A stretch of 64,000 nt of DNA from Methylobacillus caricis (GTDB lineage: Bacteria > Pseudomonadota > Gammaproteobacteria > Burkholderiales > Methylophilaceae): assembly GCF_020532705.1 (NCBI RefSeq), contig NZ_JAJAVD010000004.1:682001-746000 (forward strand). Direction: 5' to 3'. The position numbers and the translations under genes were made by a program. Of this stretch, positions 50,229-59,345 are shown in pieces; positions within the stretch are counted from its first letter, which is position 1; every line of letters starts with the position of its first letter. Under the pieces are notes generated by a model. That model was not told where the DNA came from, did not search any database, and saw nothing but the letters and a program-made list of their open reading frames with translations.

Positions 50229-50306
50229 TTAATCCTTGTTGATATAGGATTTGGCGATTCTTTTCACTACATAAGTCAATACAGCGGCTTTGATCAGGAA
50301 TTTCAT
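50229..50306 (-). CDS. Micro-protein of 25 residues, paralogue of the peptide at 40706
   Basis: A perfect Shine-Dalgarno GAAGGAGAAATATA precedes ATG. The peptide starts MKFLIKAAVLTYVVKRIAKS and ends YINKD. It shares with the 32-residue peptide at 40706 the frame M-K-x-L-x-K, Tyr12 and K-R-I at 15-17, plus conservative hydrophobic positions between. Both are basic amphipathic helices followed directly by a terminator. No named family is recognised. Confidence 0.65.
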   Translation of the reverse strand: MKFLIKAAVLTYVVKRIAKSYINKD

Positions 50307-50644
50307 TATATTTCTCCTTCAAAATTGAAGGTCCATCATAGCCAAAACCAGCACTATATTGCATCAGGCTGATGCTGATCCTGATGTAGGACAATTCCAG
50401 ACAACCTCTAGGGCCCAGCCCAATCATGGCAATGAGGTGCTCCATGAATTGCGAGATTTTGATAATGGGTTTTTATGAACCTATCCAGCCTGCCGGGTAC
50501 TAACAGGCTGCTCCCAAACTCATCAATATGTCACAGATGCCTGATTGCCAGGGCTTCCGGTGTTTTGCTTCGGTGTGTTGGGAATATCCGAAATGACTAG
50601 CTACGTACTAGTCACATGTGTTGTAACAGGCGGGAAAGAGAATA
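50307..50644. other. Gene-free stretch between the micro-protein gene and the MscS gene
   Basis: No supported gene is seen. It presumably contains the divergent promoters of both neighbours, but I cannot assign one confidently. Confidence 0.4.
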
Positions 50645-51889
50645 ATGACAGAAGACTGGAATCAATTAATAGGGTGGTTGCAAGGCCATGAGGAAGTATT
50701 CAGCTTGTTGTGCGTATTACTGCTGATGTTCTGTGCATGGGTGGCCAATTGGCTGGTCAAGCATATTCTGGTACGTGGTTTGCACAAGATGCTGCGCTCC
50801 GCTTCCTTCGGACAGGCTATTGCCAGAAGCCGTGCTGTGTCACGGCTTGCCAATATCGTGCCCGCATTGATTATTTCTATTGGTATTGCATGGATCCCGG
50901 ACCTGCCGGAAGCTTTGGTCGCAGTAGTGAGGAATGTGGCCCATGGCTTTATCGTGCTGACCATTGGCCTCGCGATTGCGGCTGTGCTCGATATCGTCAA
51001 TGAGGTATGGCAATTACGGCCAGATGCGCATCGCCGGCCCATCAAGGGCTATGTGCAGGTGGTCAAGCTCGCCATCTACATCATCGCGACCATTCTGGTG
51101 GTGGCTACCCTGATTGACCGTTCCCCATTGATCCTGCTTTCCGGTATTGGTGCAATGGCCGCTGTGCTGATGCTGATTTTCCAGGATACCCTGTTGTCAC
51201 TGGTGGCTAGTGTGCAGATCACCTCCAACGACATTATCCGTGTCGGCGACTGGGTGGAGATGCCGCAGCTCAATGCTGATGGTGATGTGATTGATATCGC
51301 ATTGCATACGGTCAAGATCCAGAACTGGGACAAAACCATTACTACCATTCCCACCAAGCGTTTTATCACAGACTCTTTCAAGAACTGGCGCGGAATGTTT
51401 GAGTCCGGTGGTCGCCGGATCAAGCGTAGTATCTTTATCGACCAGAACAGCATCCATTTTCTTACACCGGAAGAGCTGGAGCATTTACAGGACTTCAGTT
51501 TGCTCGACGATTACCTGAAGAAAAAGCATGAGGAGCTGGAGGAATGGAACAAGAAGTTGATCAGTAATGGTCAAAAGCCTATCAATGCACGCAGGGTGAC
51601 TAATATCGGGACGTTCCGTGCCTATGTGGAGCAATATCTGAAAAATCACCCGCGCGTGAACCAGAAAATGACGATGGTTGTGCGTCAGCAGAATCTTTCT
51701 GCTGAAGGTATTCCGCTCGAAATATGGTGCTTTACCAATACCACGGTATGGGTACAGTACGAAGCCATTCAGTCAGATATCTTTGATCATTTGCTGGCAA
51801 TCCTGCCTGAGTTTGGTTTGCGCGTGTTCCAGAACCCTAGCGGTGTTGATTTCCAGGCCTTGCGACCACCGGCAGCAAAGCCACAATGA
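50645..51889 (+). CDS. YbdG-like mechanosensitive ion channel (MscS family)
   Basis: This 414-residue inner-membrane protein is about the same length as E. coli YbdG. N-terminal helices (EEVFSLLCVLLLMFCAWVANWLV; LANIVPALIISIGIAWIPDL; VAHGFIVLTIGLAIAAVLDIV) lead to the pore helix region ILLSGIGAMAAVLMLIFQDTLLSLVASVQI. The beta domain NDIIRVGDWVEMP and a C-terminal cytoplasmic domain follow. Such channels release solutes upon osmotic downshock. Confidence 0.93.
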   Translation: MTEDWNQLIGWLQGHEEVFSLLCVLLLMFCAWVANWLVKHILVRGLHKMLRSASFGQAIARSRAVSRLANIVPALIISIGIAWIPDLPEALVAVVRNVAHGFIVLTIGLAIAAVLDIVNEVWQLRPDAHRRPIKGYVQVVKLAIYIIATILVVATLIDRSPLILLSGIGAMAAVLMLIFQDTLLSLVASVQITSNDIIRVGDWVEMPQLNADGDVIDIALHTVKIQNWDKTITTIPTKRFITDSFKNWRGMFESGGRRIKRSIFIDQNSIHFLTPEELEHLQDFSLLDDYLKKKHEELEEWNKKLISNGQKPINARRVTNIGTFRAYVEQYLKNHPRVNQKMTMVVRQQNLSAEGIPLEIWCFTNTTVWVQYEAIQSDIFDHLLAILPEFGLRVFQNPSGVDFQALRPPAAKPQ

Positions 51890-51890
51890 T

Positions 51891-53093
51891 TTAATCGGCA
51901 CTCGATGTGCTGGTTTCCTCAAGCCGTCCGCGATATAGGGCGGCAATCAAGTCAGATTGCGTCACAATGCCGACCAGGCGGCGTTCGTGATCAAGCACTG
52001 GCACGTGATGGATGCCATGTTCTGAGAGCAATGGCACCAAGTGCACAATATGGGTATCCACCGTGGTAGTGAGTACCTTGCTGGTCATGATCTGGCCGGC
52101 AACCTCGGGTTTGTCGGTTTCCACCAGCAGGGTACGGCGGACAAATTGCCGGAGTTTTTCGTCAAATCCCTGATACACCTCAAGATTGGCATGCTTCATG
52201 AAATCAAAGCGTGTGAGTATGCCGATAACGCGCCGTGCACGGTCTAGCACAGGCAACGCCTTGATATGGTGTTTCAAGAGCAAGGGCCAGGCTTCCTCCA
52301 GGAGGGTGCCGTACTCTACAGTGATCACATCGCGCGACATGATGTCGCCACAGGTGATAGCACCAAAGCGGCGTTTGTAGGCCTGCATTTCTGTTTGCAG
52401 GAAGAGGTTCTCAAGGTCGTCCCGGGCCACGTCCAACACTTGGTTGTATTGCTTAAGTACAGCATCAAGGTCGCTGGCAGTGAATCCTATACGGTCACTT
52501 GGGCGCAGGTCATTGGTCAGATGAGCGCGATTGCTGTGGTCAGGATTGGGCTGATGGGGGTAATGGCGGCGGGTGGCATTATTGAAGAACAAGGCCACCA
52601 ACAGGAGGATGACTGAGTTTACAGTGACCAGCAGTAAAAAGTAGGCGCTATGATCTTGAATAACGGGGCCAGCCAGGATGGCGGTTAATGCGACAGCGCC
52701 GCCAGGCGGGTGCAGGCAGCGCAGGGCAAACATCAGGCCGATTGCACCAGCAATTGCCAGCGCGCAGGCGACGACAGGGTCGGCAATCCAGTGGCTGCAT
52801 ATCAGGCCAACAATCGCGGAGACGATATTTCCGCCAACAATGGACCAAGGTTGTGCCAATGGGCTTGCGGGGACGGCATATAGTAAAACGGCAGAGGCTC
52901 CCATGGGAGCAATGAGGAATGGCAGGCTATGAGGGCCCAGTAGCCAATAGCTCATGTATCCTGTGCATAAAATACCAAGCAGGCCGCCCAGACACGCTCG
53001 TGCCTTTTCCCTGTGGTTGACCGAGGTTTGTTGGGGCGTAAAGCCTTTCAGCCAGTGTAAAACAGCATCCACACGCATGTCCTGAAAAAACAA
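51891..53093 (-). CDS. HPP-family membrane protein with CBS domain pair
   Basis: This 400-residue protein has an N-terminal HPP domain of four to five membrane helices (GPHSLPFLIAPMGASAVLLYA; CLHPPGGAVALTAIL with the name-giving HPP motif). A cytoplasmic linker and two CBS motifs follow (ITCGDIMSRDVITVEYGTLLEEAWPLL; VAGQIMTSKVLTTTVDTHIVHLVPLL), which usually bind adenosyl nucleotides. HPP proteins have been linked to nitrite transport in cyanobacteria and plastids, but the substrate here is unknown. It converges with mscS (stop-to-stop gap 1 bp) and diverges from oxyR. Confidence 0.9.
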   Translation of the reverse strand: MFFQDMRVDAVLHWLKGFTPQQTSVNHREKARACLGGLLGILCTGYMSYWLLGPHSLPFLIAPMGASAVLLYAVPASPLAQPWSIVGGNIVSAIVGLICSHWIADPVVACALAIAGAIGLMFALRCLHPPGGAVALTAILAGPVIQDHSAYFLLLVTVNSVILLLVALFFNNATRRHYPHQPNPDHSNRAHLTNDLRPSDRIGFTASDLDAVLKQYNQVLDVARDDLENLFLQTEMQAYKRRFGAITCGDIMSRDVITVEYGTLLEEAWPLLLKHHIKALPVLDRARRVIGILTRFDFMKHANLEVYQGFDEKLRQFVRRTLLVETDKPEVAGQIMTSKVLTTTVDTHIVHLVPLLSEHGIHHVPVLDHERRLVGIVTQSDLIAALYRGRLEETSTSSAD

Positions 53094-53224
53094 TCCGGCA
53101 ATTTACCATTTATCGCACAAATCTGGTGCAGATGAAGTCATGGGTTTTTTTGATAACCTATATTTGCAGATTATTAATTGGTAAACTTTGATATGCATTA
53201 TTTATCGATGGGCAAGAGACTAAC

Positions 53225-54127
53225 ATGACATTGAGTGAGTTGAGATTTATCGTTGCAGTGGCGAAAGAGCGCAATTTCCGGCGCGCTGCGGAAAAAACAT
53301 TTGTCAGCCAGCCGGCATTGAGCCTTGCCGTGAAAAAGTTGGAAGAAGAGCTGGGAGTGACTATTTTCGAACGTAGTCATAAAGATGTTGCAATGACGCC
53401 TATTGGCGAGCAGATTGTGCAACAGGCAACCAGGACGCTGGAGGAGGCAAACCGCGTCAAGGAAATTGCTCGACAGGGTAATAACCAGCTGGCGGGGGCC
53501 TTCAAGCTTGGTGTCATTTACTCCACCGGTCCTTATTTGTTACCAGAGATCATTCCCGCCTTAAGGCAGCTGGCTCCTGAAATGCCGCTTGAGGTAGAGG
53601 AGAACCTGACAGCCAATCTTGAAACGCAGTTGCGCAACCGTGTGCTGGACGCCGCCATTATTGCCCTGCCGTTTGATGTGCCGGGAGTATGTTATGAACC
53701 GCTCTATGATGAAAGTTTTGTGGTGGCCGTTCCGGACATTCATCCATGGGCCAGCCGTAAGTCTATCCTTGCCGAGGAACTGGCAGATGAAAAGGTATTG
53801 CTGCTGAATAGCGGCCACTGTTTCAGCAACCAAGTGGTGCTGGCGTGTCCGGAGTTGTCACGTCATGGGGAAGTGCTGCAAGGTAATTCGCTGGAAACCA
53901 TACGCAACATGGTAGCTTCCAACCTGGGCATTACGGTATTGCCTTGCAGTGCTGCTGTTGAGAGGTATCGCAATCCCTTAATCAAGGTAATCCCTTTTGC
54001 TGAGCCTGTGCCTACCAGGCGCATGGCGCTTGCCTGGCGCAAGGGCTACAGCAGGGAGCAGGCGATCGAGTGCATGCTATCCGCAATCAGGAGCGTGCAA
54101 TCTCCTTGTCTGCAGAAATTGGCATGA
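53225..54127 (+). CDS. oxyR: Hydrogen peroxide-sensing regulator OxyR
   Basis: This 300-residue LysR-type protein has an N-terminal HTH (ELRFIVAVAKERNFRRAAEKTFVSQPALSLAVKKLEEELG). The redox pair is Cys199 (SGHCFSNQ) and Cys208 (LACPE), which are exactly the E. coli OxyR numbers and spacing. The following GNSLETIRNMVASNLGITVLP matches OxyR. Peroxide forms a disulfide that turns it into an activator of catalase or peroxiredoxin genes. It is followed by a terminator shared with the convergent pqqA. Confidence 0.95.
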   Translation: MTLSELRFIVAVAKERNFRRAAEKTFVSQPALSLAVKKLEEELGVTIFERSHKDVAMTPIGEQIVQQATRTLEEANRVKEIARQGNNQLAGAFKLGVIYSTGPYLLPEIIPALRQLAPEMPLEVEENLTANLETQLRNRVLDAAIIALPFDVPGVCYEPLYDESFVVAVPDIHPWASRKSILAEELADEKVLLLNSGHCFSNQVVLACPELSRHGEVLQGNSLETIRNMVASNLGITVLPCSAAVERYRNPLIKVIPFAEPVPTRRMALAWRKGYSREQAIECMLSAIRSVQSPCLQKLA

Positions 54128-54159
54128 AGCAGGGTTATCAATGGCATATCCTGTGATAA

Positions 54160-54188
54160 AAACAGGGGCCAATGGCCCCTGTTTTTTT
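54160..54188. terminator. Bidirectional terminator between oxyR and pqqA
   Basis: AAACAGGGGCC-AAT-GGCCCCTGTTT is followed by TTTT on the plus strand and TTATCAC on the minus strand. It separates the convergent genes. Confidence 0.9.
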
Positions 54189-54205
54189 ATGTACGGTACA
54201 AAAAC

Positions 54206-54277
54206 TTAACGGTTGCAAACGTACATGGTTACTTCAAAACCGAAACGCATTTCAGTCACTTCTGGCTTGGTCCACAT
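54206..54277 (-). CDS. pqqA: Pyrroloquinoline quinone precursor peptide PqqA (orphan copy)
   Basis: This 23-residue peptide starts MWTKPEVTEMRFGFEVTMYV and ends CNR, behind a strong Shine-Dalgarno AAAGGAGACATATC. The conserved Glu15 and Tyr19 (ExxxY) are the residues that PqqE, PqqD and PqqF crosslink and excise to build PQQ, the cofactor of methanol and glucose dehydrogenases. No pqqBCDE follow: the downstream direction runs into the shared terminator and then convergent oxyR. Extra pqqA copies away from the biosynthetic operon are known in methylotrophs. The Cys near the end is uncommon. Confidence 0.93.
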   Translation of the reverse strand: MWTKPEVTEMRFGFEVTMYVCNR

Positions 54278-54399
54278 GATATGTCTCCTTTAAGTTTTAG
54301 TGAAAAAATCATGTAGTGGCTTTATCCATCTACACAATCCATGACTTACATCATATAGAACCATCGATTGAACGCCATGCGCAGCATCATGATCTGGAC

Positions 54400-54416
54400 C
54401 TAATGATTTTCATTAG
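54400..54416. promoter_or_regulatory. Inverted repeat upstream of pqqA
   Basis: CTAATGA-TTT-TCATTAG has perfect 7-bp arms, 123 bp upstream of the pqqA start and 75 bp after the DUF3426 stop. It matches 13 of 19 Fur-consensus positions and lacks a T-run, so it is more likely an operator than a terminator. Confidence 0.35.
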
Positions 54417-54491
54417 ATGGAAAGGATAATTCTATGGGTGATTAGCCAGCAGGATGGTCAGCGGCTGGTATGTGAAGGTTTGCGGAGCGGC

Positions 54492-55478
54492 TTAATAGGT
54501 TACGAAGACACGGTAGCCAGAAACGGTCTCCCCGCTGGTGGACAGCGAAAGCTTGATCTGGATTTCCTCATTGGCAGGGATGCCGGCTTCAATGTCGGTT
54601 TCAGAAGGCAAGTATTCGCTGGGCTTGAAAATACGGCGCAGTTTGGGTTTGTCATCATCGTCCGTCAGGGTAAGCTCCAGCATGGGGTAAGCCTGGACAA
54701 AGGTGGCGTTGTTGATCAGTGTAGTTGAAAGCTGGATCACTTCAGGATGTTCTATATCTTCCTGCAAGTCTGAGTCATCCAAGGCCAGAAGTTCGGGATT
54801 TTTTGACAGCGGGATTTCGCAGCCCAGAAATTCACAGCTTGAAACCAGGAAGGGTTTGGATGCTGGCCAAAGACTGGCAAGCTCGGTACGGAAGAAATAC
54901 ATGGCCTGGCCTGCTGCAGTCAGCAGCAAGAGTATGCAGAGAGGAATAGTCAGCCATAGCGGGATTTTTAATTTGGAGGCTTTACCGGATTTCTTTTCCC
55001 TTAGAAACGTATCTGGCATAGCAGCAGGCTGGGGCTGATGAATTGGGTGCGGGCTGATGAGGATATCTTCAGCTGGCAAAGGTGCTTCTACAGAATCGTC
55101 TGTTTCTGGTACGTGGAATTCATCCTGTTGAGAAGGAGCGGTTTCCTCAGATGGTATGAGCTCTTCGGGAATGGAATATGGAGATGCATATTGCCCAAAC
55201 TGGAGATCGTTTGGGTCTGTATGGTATGCAGCATCTTCTAGATGGGCCGCAGGGTCTTCCGATGAATCGCCATATTCATGAACGATAGGTGCTTCGATAG
55301 TATCTGGTGAGAAGGAGGGGCTGGCAGGGGCATTTTCCAGCAGCTCATAGAGCCTGCCATCAGTAGTGAATACATGCTGGCATTGCCCACAGCGCACCAA
55401 GCCATGATGTATGGCCAGTTGTTCCGGCTTGACGTGAAATCTGGTATCGCACGCTGGGCAGGATGTCACTAGCCGCAT
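54492..55478 (-). CDS. Zinc-ribbon and DUF3426 domain membrane protein
   Basis: This 328-residue protein has an N-terminal zinc ribbon (CPACDTRFHVKPEQLAIHHGLVRCGQCQHVF, two CxxC pairs). A long acidic, Pro/Ser-rich linker (about 50-170), one membrane helix (IPLWLTIPLCILLLLTAAGQAMYFF) and a C-terminal DUF3426 extracytoplasmic domain with CEFLGCEIP follow. The function is unknown. It is last in the aroQ-accB-accC-prmA run, 8 bp after prmA, as in many betaproteobacteria. Confidence 0.9.
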   Translation of the reverse strand: MRLVTSCPACDTRFHVKPEQLAIHHGLVRCGQCQHVFTTDGRLYELLENAPASPSFSPDTIEAPIVHEYGDSSEDPAAHLEDAAYHTDPNDLQFGQYASPYSIPEELIPSEETAPSQQDEFHVPETDDSVEAPLPAEDILISPHPIHQPQPAAMPDTFLREKKSGKASKLKIPLWLTIPLCILLLLTAAGQAMYFFRTELASLWPASKPFLVSSCEFLGCEIPLSKNPELLALDDSDLQEDIEHPEVIQLSTTLINNATFVQAYPMLELTLTDDDDKPKLRRIFKPSEYLPSETDIEAGIPANEEIQIKLSLSTSGETVSGYRVFVTY

Positions 55479-55486
55479 ATGCTGCC

Positions 55487-56374
55487 TTACTTCCGCGTCC
55501 CGGTGAGTAGTACCCAGCTATCCATGAAAACAGGTGGGTTCATGTTGAACCATTCGGCATAGATGGCCGAAACCTGTTCAGTCTGCTCACGCAAGATGCC
55601 GGAAAGTGCAATCCTGCCACCTTGCCTGCTTGCACTTGCCAAGGCAGGAGCAAGCACGGATAAGGCGCTGGAAAGAATATTGGCTACCACCACGTCAAAC
55701 TGTCCGGATGGCAATTTGTCAGCCATAAAGAAATCAGCGCTGACATTATTCTGTGAGGCATTGTAGTCACTGGACTGTATAGCCTGTGCGTCAATATCGA
55801 CGCCTATCACTTTAGCTGCGCCCAGCTTGCTGGCGGCAATGGCCAGGATGCCTGAGCCGCAACCGTAGTCGAGCACGGTCTCACCAGATTGTATGGTATC
55901 GGCGAGCCAAGCCAGACATAGGTGAGTGGTGGGATGGCTACCGGTGCCGAAGGCCAGGCCTGGGTCCAGCACGATATTAAGCGCTTCGGCGTTGGGAGCA
56001 TCATGCCAGGAGGGGACAATCCACAGGTCGTCGCGGATGCGGATAGGCTCGAATTGTGATTGCGTGGCACGTACCCAGTCCTGCTCCTCAATCTTTTCCG
56101 TGGTATAGCTCAGGTCCCGTAAGCCGATAGCTCCGCGCAAGACTTCCAGCACAGCTGCAATATCTGCATTCTCATCAAACAGCGCGCTGACAACGTTTTG
56201 CTGCCAGATGCCCGGTGGTGGATCACCCGGCTCACCAAAAATCGGCTGTTCATCGGGTGTTTCAGCATTGGCATCCTCGATAATGGCAGAAAGCGCACCG
56301 AGTTCCATCAAGGCATCACTTAGCTGGTCGGCATTATTGTCATGTGCCTCGATTTTAAGTGAGATCCACGCCAT
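55487..56374 (-). CDS. prmA: Ribosomal protein L11 methyltransferase
   Basis: This 295-residue SAM methyltransferase has an N-terminal substrate-binding domain and the catalytic core DPGLAFGTGSHPTTHLCLAWL, VLDYGCGSGILAIAASKLGA and VVANILSSALSVLAP. It methylates L11. Its ATG overlaps the accC stop (TAATG), indicating coupling. Confidence 0.97.
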   Translation of the reverse strand: MAWISLKIEAHDNNADQLSDALMELGALSAIIEDANAETPDEQPIFGEPGDPPPGIWQQNVVSALFDENADIAAVLEVLRGAIGLRDLSYTTEKIEEQDWVRATQSQFEPIRIRDDLWIVPSWHDAPNAEALNIVLDPGLAFGTGSHPTTHLCLAWLADTIQSGETVLDYGCGSGILAIAASKLGAAKVIGVDIDAQAIQSSDYNASQNNVSADFFMADKLPSGQFDVVVANILSSALSVLAPALASASRQGGRIALSGILREQTEQVSAIYAEWFNMNPPVFMDSWVLLTGTRK

Positions 56375-57723
56375 TACTTGGTCGCTATACCGAGCTTGTG
56401 TTCCAGATAATGAATACTGGTCCCGCCTTGGTGGAATGCGGCATCTGCCAGCAGTTCCTTGTGCAGGGCGACATTGGTCTTGATGCCTTCAATGACCATT
56501 TCAGACAGTGCAATCTGCATGCGGGCGATCGCTTGTTGGCGGGTATCACCGTAGGCGATCAGCTTGCCTATCATGGAGTCATAATTGGGCGGCACCATGT
56601 AACCTTGGTAGGCATGAGTATCAACCCGGATACCAGGGCCGCCAGGCATGTGGAACGTGGTGATGCGACCTGGCGATGGCACAAAATTGAACGGGTCTTC
56701 CGCGTTGATGCGGCACTCGATTGAGTGTCCAGAGAGCTTGATGTCTTTCTGGCTGAAGCTCAATTTCTGGTTGGCTGCAATCAGTATCTGCTGTTGCACG
56801 ATATCAATACCAGTGATCATCTCAGTCACAGGATGTTCCACCTGAACACGGGTATTCATTTCAATGAAGTAGAACTCACCGTTTTCATAGAGGAACTCGA
56901 AAGTACCGGCGCCACGATAATTGATGCGTTTGCAGGCCTCGGCACATGCGGTGCCGATCTTTTCACGCATTTTTGGGGTGATGCCGAAAGCCGGCGCCTC
57001 TTCCAATACCTTCTGGTGGCGTCTTTGCATCGAGCAGTCGCGCTCACCAAGATAGACAGCATTACCCTGCTGGTCAGCCAGTACCTGGATTTCAATATGG
57101 CGTGGCTGCTCCAGGAATTTCTCCATGTATACCACGGGATTGCCAAAAGCAGCCTGGGCTTCAGCCTTGGTCATGCTGACAGAGGCCAATAGCGCAGCCT
57201 CGGTATGCACGACACGCATGCCCCGGCCACCGCCGCCGCCTGCGGCCTTGATGATTACCGGGTAGCCGATGGCCTTGGCGATACGCAAGACTTCATCCGG
57301 GTCTTCAGGCAGTGCACCTTCTGAACCGGGTACGCAAGGTACGCCAGCTGCTTTCATGGTGTCTTTGGCACTGACCTTGTCGCCCATGAGGCGAATGGTC
57401 TCGGCGCGTGGGCCGATGAATGCAAAACCACTTTGTTCCACACGTTCGGCAAAATCGGCGTTTTCCGAGAGGAAACCATAGCCAGGGTGGATGGCCTCAG
57501 CATCGGTGACTTCTGCGGCACTGATGACAGCAGGAATGTTGAGATAGCTTTGACCGGACGGGGCGGGGCCTATACATACAGACTCATCCGCGAGCTTGAC
57601 GTATTTTGCTTCGCGGTCAGCTTCGGAATGTACGGCAACAGTCTTGATACCCAGTTCGCGGCAGGCGCGCTGGATACGCAGGGCGATTTCCCCACGGTTT
57701 GCAATGAGGACTTTATCGAACAT
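56374..57723 (-). CDS. accC: Acetyl-CoA carboxylase biotin carboxylase subunit
   Basis: This 449-residue enzyme ATP-dependently carboxylates biotin on AccB, the first step of fatty acid synthesis. Motifs include [19 protein letters not shown], the ATP-grasp loop [32 protein letters not shown] and the catalytic [18 protein letters not shown]. It lies 8 bp after accB. Confidence 0.99.
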   Translation of the reverse strand: MFDKVLIANRGEIALRIQRACRELGIKTVAVHSEADREAKYVKLADESVCIGPAPSGQSYLNIPAVISAAEVTDAEAIHPGYGFLSENADFAERVEQSGFAFIGPRAETIRLMGDKVSAKDTMKAAGVPCVPGSEGALPEDPDEVLRIAKAIGYPVIIKAAGGGGGRGMRVVHTEAALLASVSMTKAEAQAAFGNPVVYMEKFLEQPRHIEIQVLADQQGNAVYLGERDCSMQRRHQKVLEEAPAFGITPKMREKIGTACAEACKRINYRGAGTFEFLYENGEFYFIEMNTRVQVEHPVTEMITGIDIVQQQILIAANQKLSFSQKDIKLSGHSIECRINAEDPFNFVPSPGRITTFHMPGGPGIRVDTHAYQGYMVPPNYDSMIGKLIAYGDTRQQAIARMQIALSEMVIEGIKTNVALHKELLADAAFHQGGTSIHYLEHKLGIATK

Positions 57724-57731
57724 GTAAACCC

Positions 57732-58178
57732 CTAGCCTATGATGAACAGCGGTTCGCCGTATTCGACGGGTTGGCCGTTCTCGACCAGAATAGCCTTGAT
57801 CACGCCGGACTTGTCGGCTTCAATCTCGTTTAGCAGCTTCATGGCTTCAATGATACAAAGGGTATCACCTGCACTGACACTGCTGCCTACATCGACAAAA
57901 GACTTGGCATCTGGTGATGGCGCACGGTAGAAGGTTCCTACCATGGGTGATTTCACGACATGGCCTTCAATCGCAGCCGCCACAGGCTCGGCAGCAACTA
58001 CTGGCGCCGCGGCCTGTGCAACAGGAGCGGCAGCAAGATAAGGCTGGGCAAATTGAACTGGGGCCTGTGCAAGGTGACGTGAAATGCGTACTTTTTCTTC
58101 GCCTTCGGTCAGTTCCAGCTCGGAGATGCCGGATTCCTCAACCAGGTCGATCAGTTTTTTCAGTTTGCGTAAATCCAT
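57732..58178 (-). CDS. accB: Biotin carboxyl carrier protein
   Basis: This 148-residue protein has an N-terminal helix ([21 protein letters not shown]), an Ala/Pro-rich linker and a biotinyl domain with the lysine acceptor in [15 protein letters not shown] and the BCCP thumb [14 protein letters not shown]. It carries CO2 between AccC and AccAD. Confidence 0.98.
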   Translation of the reverse strand: MDLRKLKKLIDLVEESGISELELTEGEEKVRISRHLAQAPVQFAQPYLAAAPVAQAAAPVVAAEPVAAAIEGHVVKSPMVGTFYRAPSPDAKSFVDVGSSVSAGDTLCIIEAMKLLNEIEADKSGVIKAILVENGQPVEYGEPLFIIG

Positions 58179-58206
58179 GTTTAACCTCTAAAGATAGTTT
58201 GCCCGC

Positions 58207-58665
58207 TTATGCGCGGGTAATAGTGTTGATGGCGTAGTCGAGCGCCAATGAATATCCTTGAGCGCCCAAGCCACTGATCACACCGACAGCGATGTCAGAA
58301 AAATATGAATGGTGGCGAAAGGTCTCGCGTGTGTAGATATTCGAAAGATGGACCTCAATAAAGGGAACCTTCACGGCTGACACTGCATCGCGCAGGGCCA
58401 CTGAAGTATGGGTAAAGGCTGCAGGGTTGATGATCAGGAAATCTACTGGATGTTTCGCCAATGCATGAATTTTCCCGATTAATTCGGCTTCATGGTTGCT
58501 TTGAAAAGTTTCCAGCAGGATGCCGGATTTTTGCGCCTGCTGTTTCAGGGACGCATCAATAGTTTCCAAAGTGGCTCTGCCATAGTGCTCTGGTTCGCGC
58601 AGACCCAGCAGGTTCAGGTTGGGGCCGTGCAGTACAAGAACGGAATTGGAAGAATGATCAGCCAT
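58207..58665 (-). CDS. aroQ: 3-dehydroquinate dehydratase, type II
   Basis: This 152-residue shikimate-pathway enzyme has [19 protein letters not shown] with the catalytic Tyr, [27 protein letters not shown] and [18 protein letters not shown]. The flexible lid differs slightly (REPEHYG) but the catalytic residues are present. It is first in the operon with accB-accC-prmA. Confidence 0.97.
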   Translation of the reverse strand: MADHSSNSVLVLHGPNLNLLGLREPEHYGRATLETIDASLKQQAQKSGILLETFQSNHEAELIGKIHALAKHPVDFLIINPAAFTHTSVALRDAVSAVKVPFIEVHLSNIYTRETFRHHSYFSDIAVGVISGLGAQGYSLALDYAINTITRA

Positions 58666-58778
58666 TGAAGGGGGCTTTTGATAGCCAGTGTAACTTTGAT
58701 GGCTGCAAGTTTGCCGTAATTTGGGGTATTTTGTCTAGCGGATTGACGAAATTTACGGAATTTGGCGTTTAGTTGTAG

Positions 58779-59345
58779 CTAGCCGGGAGATGTGGGTGTT
58801 TTGCTGAGCAAGGGCTGTAATGTTTCTTCCAGCAGAGCCTTGCTGATACGCCCGAAATAACTTTTCACGATTTTACCATCAGTGCCGATGATGACGGTAT
58901 AGGGTACTACGCCTTTATCATTACCTAGTGATGCGCTGATTGCCATGCCTTCGCTGTCTGCTGCAAGCAATGGGTAATTTACCGGGGTATTGGCAGCAAA
59001 TCCACGCATTTTTTCCGTATTATCCAAGGATATGCCAAGTACTTCCACGCCTTGGGCCTGGTATTGGGCATGGAGCTCTGAAAGTTCAGGCATTTCCTCA
59101 CGGCAAGGGGCGCACCAGGTTGCCCAGAAATTCACCACCAGAAGCTTGCCTTGCCATTGGCTGGCAGCTTGTTGAGCCTGCTCAAGATCGGTAAAACTGC
59201 TCTGGAAAAATGTATTGGTAGAGGCATAGACTGTAACTGGCGGTGCCAGGCTTGGCTTGGTGGCAAAATTCTGTATCAGTAAACCTGCTGCCATCAGCCC
59301 TAGGGCGAGATAAACGAAGTGTTTCCTATCAAGGCGCTTAGTCAT
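58779..59345 (-). CDS. TlpA-like periplasmic thiol:disulfide reductase
   Basis: This 188-residue protein has an N-terminal membrane anchor/signal (about 8-26) and a thioredoxin fold with active site WCAPC in VNFWATWCAPCREEMPEL and cis-Pro in GVVPYTVIIG. It is probably reduced by DsbD, whose gene overlaps the start by 8 nt, and serves cytochrome c maturation or metal-site thiols. Confidence 0.92.
   Translation of the reverse strand: MTKRLDRKHFVYLALGLMAAGLLIQNFATKPSLAPPVTVYASTNTFFQSSFTDLEQAQQAASQWQGKLLVVNFWATWCAPCREEMPELSELHAQYQAQGVEVLGISLDNTEKMRGFAANTPVNYPLLAADSEGMAISASLGNDKGVVPYTVIIGTDGKIVKSYFGRISKALLEETLQPLLSKTPTSPG

Noticed and set aside
50167-50445. 92-codon minus-strand frame across the micro-protein gene
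   Set aside because: It is out of frame with the better-supported 25-residue gene and DUF3096 gene, and has no domain.
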